Assembly (NCBI GenBank): GCA_025716815.1
Contig: JAIXMN010000013.1
Span: 186,001-250,000, forward strand
Source of the DNA: Dichotomocladium elegans
Taxonomy: Eukaryota; Mucoromycota; Mucoromycetes; Mucorales; Lichtheimiaceae
Length of the DNA stretch: 64,000 nucleotides
Direction of reading: 5' to 3'
The position numbers and the translations under genes were made by a program. Numbering within the stretch: position 1 is the stretch's first letter; every line of letters starts with the position of its first letter. This document shows positions 46,101 through 54,984 of the stretch, one piece after another. The notes below the pieces were generated by a model that searched no databases, was not told where the DNA came from, and saw nothing but the letters and a program-made list of their open reading frames with translations.

Positions 46101-46271
46101 AAAAAGAATACCAAGCATCCTCTGACTCAAGCACTGTTTGACGAAGCGCTGAAGCTCGTACGACCGAGCTCTGCTGAGGATATGGATTCACTTGTGGAGA
46201 TCCGTAAATGGGCGAAGAAGTACGGCGACGGTGGAAGCGAGCGCAAGAAGCAGACAATCGGGTTTTCCTAG
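43188..46271 (+). CDS. Mitochondrial AAA ATPase, Msp1/ATAD1/spastin-like
   Basis: AAA+ protein related to Msp1/ATAD1 membrane-protein extractases and spastin-type proteins. Exons: 43188-43497, 43574-43930, 43967-45019, 45081-45271, 45364-45431, 45495-45534, 45614-45857 and 45925-46271, giving 869 residues. The N-terminus (MSAALLTRLTRSSASRIIRA) is Arg/Ser-rich without acids, like a mitochondrial presequence. A long N-terminal region (~100-600) precedes one AAA domain: GVLLFGPPGTGKT (~637), CVIFIDEVDSL, AATNRPFDLDDAVLRRMPRR with arginine fingers, and SGSDLKNLC. This large-N-terminus architecture is known from filamentous-fungal homologues of Msp1. The intron at 43931 is only 36 bases; an in-phase donor at 43886 would remove 15 residues instead. 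Confidence 0.86.
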
Positions 46272-46532
46272 GTCATATGGAGCGCGCAGCTATTACAGCG
46301 AAAGCGGAGGAGGAAAGAGAGAACTGGAGTGAAAAGGAAAAAAGGGGCCTTGGGGGGGGGGTGACGAAAGTAAAGGGGAACACAAATCGTTCTTTCTCAG
46401 ATATACACAACTAGGCATTTTTCCATACCTTTTCCTTTTCTTCTTACTTGACCATCACACATAAACACAAACACACTCGCTAACTCACACAGTTACCCTA
46501 CCACCTACACGCACACACACACATCCTTCACC

Positions 46533-47876
46533 ATGGTAGACGGCTCTCCTTTCTCATCTGCCGATCCTATCCATACTAAAACCGTTTTCCAATAAATCCA
46601 GGATACATCGCCACCTGAAGGCTTTATGAGACCGGAACCTTTTCCGTCCGTGTCAACACCAGCATGTCCAGTCCATCCTTTGTCTGTCGATGCCCAACCC
46701 TATACATATAGCCATGGATGCTCTGAAGGGGAAGACCTGCAGGAAGCCTTTGATCGAATATCAGGTATTCTGTCCACGCTTCTTCAAGAAGCAAACAATG
46801 CGATCAAAGAGGAAGACAGCGCTATGCTGCCATTCAAATCCCCCGGCACATCAATGATGCCTAAATCCGGGTCGCTATCACGTCCATCACGCCCGGCTAG
46901 GCTGCACGGCCGCCACTCAAGCGGTTCAACGCTATCAGCTTTTGAACCTTTATCCCCCGCGTCTTCTGTGAGCACTCTGATTAACGATGATGACGACGAC
47001 GAAGACGACAATATCGATGATGATGATGATAACACTGTCATAGATGAAGAGGATGGGCTTCTTTTTCGCGCAAGAAAACAACGCCGCTCCATCTTTTTTT
47101 CGCGCTCGCCATCCCCTTCACTCCCGATCCACCGGAAGAGACACTCTTTTCATCAACACCAGGGGCCGGCGAAGTACATATTACCTACGCGCCGGTTCTC
47201 AGCTCCTCCACGACGCCGTGACCCACTTGCCGAGTCATATAAGCGCTTGGACTCGTCCATGGCTGTGGTGGATTCGCTGTCGCGCGACCTTGCGTCAGAG
47301 GCTAAAGACGAAGGGGCCGCCGAACAACAGCGCAAACAGGACCCGCAATCAGCACTCCGACTTACAGCGCTGCTCATATTGCCATTTTTACATATCCCGC
47401 ATGCATTGATCACCACGATCTTTGACTCGCTTACAACTTCGGATTCAAATAACTTTGCTGGAGTGCTCGCATGGGGCCTTTTCTTTGCTTTGGCTAATGT
47501 GATGATCAATAAGGTGATCCGTCCAAAGACGTTGACAGCCTTTGTGACCACAAGGTCAGTTGCTGTGGGCCCATTTCCCTGGGCCACAACACCACCACCA
47601 GCAACAACAGCAGCAGCAACAGCATCAGATGCCATGCGACAATCGCCGCCGGGATCGAACCTGAATCATCACCATCCGACTCTTTACCGACGTCGACGGG
47701 TCATTCGACGACCTTCCGTCTACAGAACAAAACCCACCATCCCATTGTCACCGACATCAGCAGGCCTTATCCGATCAAGGACACAGCCTGGCGAATCGTT
47801 AAAACAGCAACAGTTACTACCGTCGGTTCCACAGCAACAGTTCAGACCTGTAGTGAAACGACGCAACTCATTTTGA
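46533..47876 (+). CDS. Unrecognised membrane protein with acidic/disordered N-terminus
   Basis: I do not recognise this family. The preferred model starts at 46533: the ATG alone forms the coding part of exon 1, followed by a 66-base intron (46536-46601) and one long exon 46602-47876, giving 425 residues. A simpler start is the ATG at 46626. Features: an N-terminal helix (GEDLQEAFDRISGILSTLLQ), a Ser/Pro-rich part, an Asp/Glu run near 46986-47040, a basic Arg/Ser-rich part, then two hydrophobic segments (~250-275 and ~283-308; FLHIPHALITTIF and AGVLAWGLFFALANVMI), and a tail rich in Pro, Gln and Arg. Probably an integral membrane hairpin protein with disordered ends. Function unknown. Confidence 0.7.
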
Positions 47877-48949
47877 TTTTTTTTTTTTGCTTCTCTTTTC
47901 TTCACGAATACAAAAGAGCACGCCCGTTGTACGTATATTTACATCGGTGTATGGGTCGCCCCAATGCGGATAAAAAACCAAGAAGGGGGAGGAGGGGGGG
48001 ACTCAATAGCTTTTCCTATGCGGGTTACAAACAAAACAAAACAAACAAAACAAAAAAAGGAAACTGGAGCATATAAACCAACCCCCCAAATACCTGCACA
48101 TCGAAAAACCACCACTTGGTCTGATGTAAGCACCAATTTCCACCACCCCCCACCTTATTAAACACAGATGCGTGTGTGGTTCCCGTATCTCCATGCATTC
48201 GCGTCGTCCCATAAAGTCGGCACACGTCTGAAAGCACGCAGATGGCAGAGAAGTCTTTTCTACGAGGGAAGAAGGGTAAAACAACCCGTCTGGAAGAAAA
48301 ACCCTTCCATGGATTACAAGAATGGGCCATGAAAGCTAAATCCATGTGGCGGAGAAATTTGATTGGGCATGTTTTTTTATTTCTGATTTCTACTTGGTTT
48401 TTTTCGGCGAACACCCAATCATGCTTATGCTGCTCACTGCCTTGGCACACACACACACACACTATTTTCCGTCTAACATGACTAGTAACATTAAAGAACA
48501 AGGCTTATGGATTAGGTGTCGAAAGAAGAAGATGCAATAAGCGGGAAAGGGGGAATGGAAATGGAGAGAGAGAGAGATTAAAGTATCGTGGGATAGAAAC
48601 TGCATACACGGATATTCTGCCTATCAGGGTGACAACGGTTGTGCGGATGCCCGACTGGCCCGTCTGTTGAGCGTTGTGCTATAGACTATCAGGAAAAGGA
48701 GAGTATGCATGACGTCAAGGTTTCAAGCTGAAGTGTGTGCGCATGCGTGAGAAGAGACGCGCTGCTGGGAGTGGGGATGGGGGGTGGGGGGGGGAAAGAG
48801 AAGCCCGCTTGTTGGGTGGGTGGGAAGCTCAACAAGTAGGCAGACTCACCTTCTCTCTTCTTTCTCTTTCTCTTTTCCTCCTCTCATTCTCATCTGTTTC
48901 CCTTATATTTAAAGGAACGTCATTCCTTTGCACACACACAACGCCGGCA
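47877..48949. other. Intergenic gap with a G-rich tract
   Basis: About 1.07 kb. Minus-strand frames here are low complexity and not supportable. Notable are A/G-rich stretches and a tract of four G-runs at 48767-48794, about 155 bases before the next start. Confidence 0.45.
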
Positions 48950-51034
48950 TGTACAGCCCAACCGCTAATCGACTACGTGATGCAACGGCCACGGTTCGGA
49001 CGCGTTCGCCTCTGGGCACACCACCGCTCTCGGCGTCCGAGACAGCGCACCACATCCAGCCCAATTTAACCGCACCACCAATTGCAGCAGGCAACAGTTA
49101 TCGGCTCGAGTCCTCGCCGTCGCTGACAACACCTCAAGATAAATTAAGTCAAATCTTTCATGCGGTACGACAACAGGTATGTCCTAAATCTTTATGCATC
49201 CGCAAAAATAAAAAAAAAAAAAAACTATTTCCGAGACCCATACAAACATAATATATATATATATATATATATGTAACAGGTGCAACGCTGGGGAAATAAT
49301 GCAAAATGGAAAATTGATCTTGTACTGCTGGATAACAATACCAACAACTCTCCTGCGAACTCGCCCCACCTCTCATTATCCCCTCGTGGACCTCCTGGGC
49401 CGGCTGTTCTACACCCGACAGCCGTTGCTCCGCATACTCCTTCTTTTGTACCTCCCGCACCGTCTGCCATTCCGACCATCACCGGTAACGGCGGTTCCCT
49501 TGGGAACAACGTTCCTGTATCGAAAACAGTTCCATACTCTGTGCGTGGCCATATCAGAAAATTACCTTTTATGCGTGCGCTCATTTTAACATTAGATGGA
49601 TTTTGGACAGCCCCCCTCAACCATTTCTAGGGCAAATGCCACAGTAGAAGAACTCAGACAACAGGTAGGGTGACAAAGCGCGAACAAAAAAAAAACCCAG
49701 GGAAGTGAGATTATTAACAAGACGCGGGATACACATAGCTGCATGATGCGTATGAACGTCAACGTTACCTAGAAAACATTGTCCGATCGCAAGCTGAGCA
49801 GCTCCAGGATTCCCAGATGTATCCACCAGACGCAAACAAGGCTGTGGAGACAATGCGAAGCATTTATATGATGTCTGCAAGTATTATTTACTGTTGGGTA
49901 TGAGAAAGTTAGTACTAATAGAAAAAAAATGTAGGAGAATGAGCAGAAATTACGCTACTTGATGGATACAAAGTCGCTTCATAAAGATATGGAGGCACTC
50001 ACACGAAAACTTAAGCGAATCACATCCACCTTGCACAGTATTGAGACCATGAAATTGTCGGATGAGGTAAAATCAAAATGTGTGGATGAGCTAGCTGGTT
50101 TTTGCAGCACTTATATATTATGTATAAGGAGGTCAACCTTGACAAGGAGGCATTACTTCAAGAGCGGATTCTCTTGAAACGCAAGCTCCACCTGGCTGAG
50201 TTACGATTGAGCGCACGTGATGCCGAAATTGAATACCTCTGCCAGGTGCTTAAGACCACCAACAGCCATCCATCCTATTATCCTCATCACGAAAAAACAC
50301 CAGAAGTATCATCTCCCAAGCAGACTAAAGAATCCAATACGTTCACTTCATCACCACGTTGCACTCCACCATATCTTTTCCAGCAGCAGTATTCGCCCAA
50401 AATGCGGCACGAGATCCGTCTGCCCCCACATCAAGAGCAGCCGCAACAGTCAAAGTCGTCCATATCGCCTCTTGAAAGTTTAAGAATAGTGGCTGATAGA
50501 ATGCTGAACGACCCATCCGGCTTCTCGCCGACTGTAGAAGCCGCACGACGGTCCAAACGGTCCATTGACTCTGCTAACACTCTGCTCTCGATGCCCCAGC
50601 TGAAGTTTCCCGAACCTAAAGAGAACCAAGGTACGTATAAGATGAAAACGAACTCCGAACGAGAACTGATTCTGACGGATATATTAGATGTGATTATGGA
50701 GGAGGCTAATGCGCATGCCATTCAGCCTGAGCAGCCGTCCACAAAAAAGACACGTGTGGAATCACCGTCATGGGGCGGGTCATCGCAGCCTAATGCCCGT
50801 CATTCTCCTTCTATTGCTGCTCTGCTTGATGAGCCCACTTCCCCCATCCGACACTCGCCTCACCATACACCGCCTCTGACACACGCGTGCGAGGTACTTA
50901 AATCATCATCGGATGCAGGCCTGGGCGCGAGCTCCTCGTCACAGCATTCCGCCGTAGGACATGAGCCAGGCTACCGTCCTCCTTCTCCTGCATCTACCCC
51001 GAAAGGCTCACATCGATCCAATGCTGGATCATAG
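48950..51034 (+). CDS. Unrecognised coiled-coil protein with disordered C-terminus
   Basis: Six exons: 48950-49177, 49280-49516, 49596-49664, 49739-49897, 49935-50066 and 50108-51034, giving 583 residues. Residues 1-155 are Pro/Ser/Thr-rich. Residues ~165-345 form a coiled coil: ATVEELRQQLHDAYERQRYL, AVETMRSIYMM, EALTRKLKRITSTLHSIETM, KEALLQERILLKRKLHLAEL. The C-terminal ~240 residues are disordered with many SP sites (for example SKSSISPLESL) and a basic KKTRVESPSWGG patch. Two introns are very short (37 and 41 bases); the 37-base intron contains a perfect TACTAAT branch-point-like sequence. An AT microsatellite lies in the first intron. No family was recognised. A cytoskeletal or signalling adaptor is possible but unsupported. 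Confidence 0.7.
49248..49272. repeat. (AT)n microsatellite inside an intron
   Basis: An uninterrupted AT dinucleotide run of about 12 units lies in the first intron of the coiled-coil gene, just before the acceptor AACAG. A preceding A-run makes the intron tail strongly AT-rich. Confidence 0.85.
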
Positions 51035-51362
51035 AAACGATGTTTTTATTTCTCGCTCGAATAGCCTCGTTCGCTGCCATCTGACGCGTCATTTTCTTTG
51101 ATGTGTCATGTACATACATCCGTTTCTTTTATATATATATATATATCTATCTAAACCCAAAAACAACAATGAATCGAAGATATGCACATGCTATTATTTG
51201 GATTCTAATAAGAAAAAAAAAGTGTTGTGGGGGGGGTGAGGGAGGAGAAGGATCAATACAAGATAGCAGAGGGTAGTTTGTATCTATGGTTATTCTGCTT
51301 TTATGGGCCAGGGTGTCTTTTTTTTTTGGGATAACTACACAAATGGTTGGTTGCAGAAACCA
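51035..51362. other. Convergent 3' flanks of coiled-coil gene and VTC1
   Basis: The two genes end facing each other. The gap contains an (AT)n run near 51132-51146 and a G-run near 51229-51236. No gene seen. Confidence 0.45.
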
Positions 51363-51849
51363 TCAGGTGCCGAGGCGCACTGCAGGTAAAAAAAAGCATA
51401 CTGAGTGACCGACCCCCTCCTCGGGCCAGAAATGCCATTCCCATTGTTTTTGACTTACGGTAGAAATTGAAGGCGACGGTGAGCACAAGCAGGACGCAGA
51501 GGATGGTGGGGCCGATGCGGTCGTCATAAGGGGCCGCCATATGCTGGCGGATCTTGTTTGCCCGCCACTGGAAGGTGTAGAGCGCGTAGAGCATGATGAG
51601 CATGGCAGTCAACGTAAAGAGTCCGGCCGAGACGCGGCTAATATGGTCGCCAAAATTGAGAAGACCTATTGCCAGCCCTCCGAGGACTACGGTAAAGTTC
51701 AGCCACGAAAGAAACGTTCGCTCATTTGCAAAAAACACTTTAGGCTCCACACGGACCGGAAGCGCAATGCGTTTGTTGTTTGCATTAGGCTCGAGCGATG
51801 GCTGCGGTGCCGTCCACGCGGGTTTGATCGCCGTGCTGCTGGATGCCAT
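51363..51849 (-). CDS. VTC1: Vacuolar transporter chaperone subunit Vtc1 (DUF202)
   Basis: Small membrane subunit of the VTC complex, which makes polyphosphate and moves it into the vacuole. Two exons on the minus strand: 51459-51849 and 51363-51379, giving 135 residues (yeast Vtc1 129). The DUF202 core shows [32 protein letters not shown], then two more spans ([19 protein letters not shown] and [19 protein letters not shown]). Three membrane segments as expected. Only the final 17-base exon gives the normal short C-terminus LRLGT; unspliced reading adds about 50 unrelated residues. Divergent from the GDP-mannose pyrophosphorylase gene, 729 bases apart. Confidence 0.92.
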
Positions 51850-52578
51850 TGAGAGAAGGGGTGGGGGGAGGGGCGGAAAAAGAGAGAGAAAGAGAGAAAA
51901 GGAAAATGGAGAACCGTTCGGCGATTTACTATAGGCAATGAACCTCTCCTCATGCTCTCTCTCCCTGTCTATCACCTCTTGACCACGCTTTACTCTCCCG
52001 CGAGCGCTCTCCCCTAATCACTCACCCACCCACCACCCCCACAACCCCCGGGCTGGGGGGGACGACCTTCAATACATGGGTCATTCATACAAATCCAAAT
52101 ATATATGTATATACCCAGGAAGAAAAATATGTAAGGACTGAACCGCTCGAGGGCCCCTTGTACGCAAACAAAAGAGGGACCATTGTGGTTTGTCCCAGCG
52201 AAAATCATCGCTTGCCTTCCGACGTATTTCAAAGTGATTGAGCATTCCCAAAGACACCAGCATTGCTTGGTTTCGCGGCCTAAGCTGTTGTCAGGTCGCG
52301 GCTTTCCCCCCCCCTACTTCTCAATCAGGACTCTATATATCTTCCGAGGGGCGGTGGCGCGCACGCGTCGCCCCGGGTGGATGGCAATGGACGGCAGAAA
52401 GAGAAAGAGCGTACCTTGCGCGCATAAATCCGGGGGTGGGTGGGGGGAAAAGAGAGATGAGGTGAGGAAGGGAAGGGAGGGGTTTGCGTAAAGGATTACG
52501 TAGGAGAGCACTTTGCTGCGTGTCTCACTATTTAAAACTGCTCTTACATCGACAGCCTTTCTCCTCCCTTCCATCATT
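51850..52578. promoter_or_regulatory. Shared divergent promoter region, VTC1 and GMPP
   Basis: This 729-base stretch holds the promoters of both neighbours. It is strongly biased: G/A-rich near 51853-51905, a C-rich stretch at 52019-52060, and a G-rich tract at 52432-52482. No specific factor site assigned. Confidence 0.5.
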
Positions 52579-54101
52579 ATGAAGGCTCTTATTCTCGTTG
52601 GTGGTAAGCTCTTTCCATAAGAGAAATCTTTTATCATACCTCTCCTCTCCTCCCCGAGACCAAGAAATATTCCCTTATCCTCCCTTTACATCCTAGGCTT
52701 TGGAACGCGGCTCCGTCCCCTCACCCTTACTCTCCCAAAGCCCTTGGTTGAGTTTGCCAATAAGCCCATGATTCTCCACCAGATTGAGAATCTGGCCAAG
52801 GTCAGAAAGTTTGATCCATTGACGCGGCAAGAACGGAATCGCCGGTTTTTTCTGATGATTGCATTTCTCTCTTGTTCAGGCGGGTGTCACGGACATTGTG
52901 CTTGCAGTGAACTATCGTCCGGAGATCATGGTATCGACGCTCAAAAAATACGAAGAGGACTTCAATGTCAAGATCACCTTTTCGGTGGAAACCGAGCCCT
53001 TGGGCACCGCAGGACCGCTGGCACTGGCTCGAGACATTCTAGCAAAAGATGACAGTCCTTTCTTTGTCCTGAACAGCGATATCATTTGCGACTATCCATT
53101 TCAACAGCTCCGCGACTTCCATGTTGCACATGGCGGTGAGGGCACGATTGTTGTATGTGTCCTCTTCTGATGTAAAACCCCTGGTAGCCCGCCTCCCTCT
53201 ATTATGATGTATACATGTGTACACACACACACACTTGCCACCTCGTTGACCAGCACCGCGTTCTTAGGTTACCAAGGTTGATGATCCCTCAAAATACGGC
53301 GTTATTGTCAACAGACATGACTCGTCGCAGGTAGAGCGGTTTGTCGAGAAGCCGATGGAATTCATCAGCAACAAGATCAATGCCGGCATCTACATTCTCA
53401 GTCCGCAGATCTTGAGCCGGATTGAGGTGGGTTATCCCAAAAGAAGGTGAAGAAGACGAGAGGTTGATCTCACCGAGAAAAGAAACCATAGCTCAAGCCG
53501 ACATCGATCGAAAAAGAAGTATTCCCGGTCGTCGCTGCCGATAATCAGCTGCACACTTTCGACCTCGAGGGATTCTGGATGGACGTCGGTCAGCCAAAGG
53601 ATTTCTTGACCGGGACTTGTCTGTATCTCGGCCATCTCGCGAAATGCAGCCCTGACCAGCTTGCGGACCCATCCCTTGACTACATCTACAAGGGCAACGT
53701 CATGATTCATCCATCCGCCAAAATCGGCAGGGATTGTCGGATCGGCCCGAATGTCGTGATCGGTCCGGACGTCGTGATTGGAGATGGTGTGCGCCTCCAG
53801 CGCTGCGTGCTTCTTCAGGGGGCGAAGGTCAAGGACTTTGCCTGGGTTCAATCAAGTATTATTGGCTGGCATTCGTCTGTGGGTCGATGGGTAAGCAAGC
53901 AACCTCCTCCTCCCCGAGGAAGAAAGAGAATAAAAGACGACCATCTCATATCATCCCACCATTTTTTAGTCACGACTCGAAGGATGTTCTGTTCTCGGCG
54001 ACGATGTCACCGTTAATGACGAGATCTATGTCAACGGTGGCTCGATTTTACCTCACAAGGCCATATCCTCGAATATCACCGAGCCCAAAATCATCATGTA
54101 A
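52579..54101 (+). CDS. MPG1: Mannose-1-phosphate guanylyltransferase (GDP-mannose pyrophosphorylase)
   Basis: Cytosolic enzyme making GDP-mannose from mannose-1-phosphate and GTP for protein glycosylation, GPI anchors and wall mannans. Exons: 52579-52603, 52697-52800, 52880-53152, 53268-53426, 53492-53890 and 53970-54101, giving 363 residues, the normal length. The nucleotidyltransferase signature [11 protein letters not shown] straddles the first intron and is followed by [13 protein letters not shown]. Further blocks: [34 protein letters not shown] and [12 protein letters not shown]. The C-terminal left-handed beta-helix shows hexapeptide repeats ([20 protein letters not shown]). The chain ends KIIM. 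Equivalent to yeast PSA1/VIG9. Confidence 0.97.
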
Positions 54102-54325
54102 ATATTCCACGTTAAAAACATCATCTATGAAGCATTCCCTTTTTTTTCATAAATCGATGAAAAGAACAAGAGCGTGTGTGTATGGGTCGCTGGCCAGAAC
54201 TGTAGCACTGGTTCTATCCTCCCCCCAACCACACCTTTCCTGCTGCGGAAATCTAAAAAAAGCGATGCGAGTTGCCCCGTTGCAGCGTACCTTACTTTTT
54301 CCTCTCCATACACCTATAAATACAA

Positions 54326-54906
54326 ATGACCGTACGCGAACTCAAGATCAAAACAAATGTGGTCAAGCGGTAATGGCGTTGGGAATCCTCCACAAGTGCG
54401 AGGCACACACATACACATTACCAATACATCAATAACCCCATAGCATCGCCAAGGAAGGCGTTGCCTATGAAAAAGAGGCCGAGGCTCAACAGAAGCGCAT
54501 TGACAAGCTCATTGCTGATAACGCGGATGAGGCCGATGTCCGGAAACAGGTACAAACACATTCGCGCATACATCGCTCCGGGGGGGGGTTTGGGGAGAGA
54601 GAGAATCAGCCATCATCTCGACCCATACGAAAACTTACTTTTTCCATTGCAGAAAGAGGTTCTAGACGAAACCCTCATGATGATCCCTGACGTCAAGAAA
54701 CGCCTCGCGGCTGCCATCAAGGATTTGCAGGACAAAGTCGCAAGTATCCACCATTCGTAAAGCAGCAGCAGCAGCAGCAGCTTGTATGGCCGCTTTTTTG
54801 CTCACATTACCCTCCTTCTCTCTTCTAGGAGGATCCTCAATATGCCGGCACAGTCGAACTCGAGGAAGCCCAGAAGGTTCTTGCCGAGTTTGACAATTCG
54901 CAGTAA
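54326..54906 (+). CDS. TBCA: Tubulin-specific chaperone A (TBCA/Rbl2)
   Basis: Beta-tubulin binding chaperone of the tubulin folding pathway. Exons: 54326-54369, 54444-54549, 54653-54739 and 54829-54906, giving 104 residues, the usual size. It is a three-helix bundle: ELKIKTNVVKRIAKEGVAYE, EAEAQQKRIDKL, then KEVLDETLMMIPDVKKRL (MMIPD is the family hallmark), and AAIKDLQDKV. The last intron starts at 54740 with GCAAGT; a weak GT donor three bases upstream (54737) would also keep frame and drop one valine. That intron holds an AGC microsatellite (54762-54781). Same strand as the GMPP gene, 224 bases downstream of it, and convergent with ARMH3, 78 bases away. Confidence 0.9.
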
Positions 54907-54984
54907 AAGGATGACTAAAAGTTCGATTTTTTTCTGCGGCCAAAAGAAAGATAAAAAAAAAAGATTTCGCTAGGAAATTATTAT

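Noticed and set aside
47153..47635. 160-codon minus-strand frame opposite the orphan membrane protein
   Set aside because: Antisense shadow. The plus-strand frame is longer, has a plausible start and membrane spans.
48025..48501. 158-codon minus-strand frame in the 47.9-48.9 kb gap
   Set aside because: Low-complexity composition (CVCVC, FVLFVLF) produced by simple repeats. No domain, no splice pattern.
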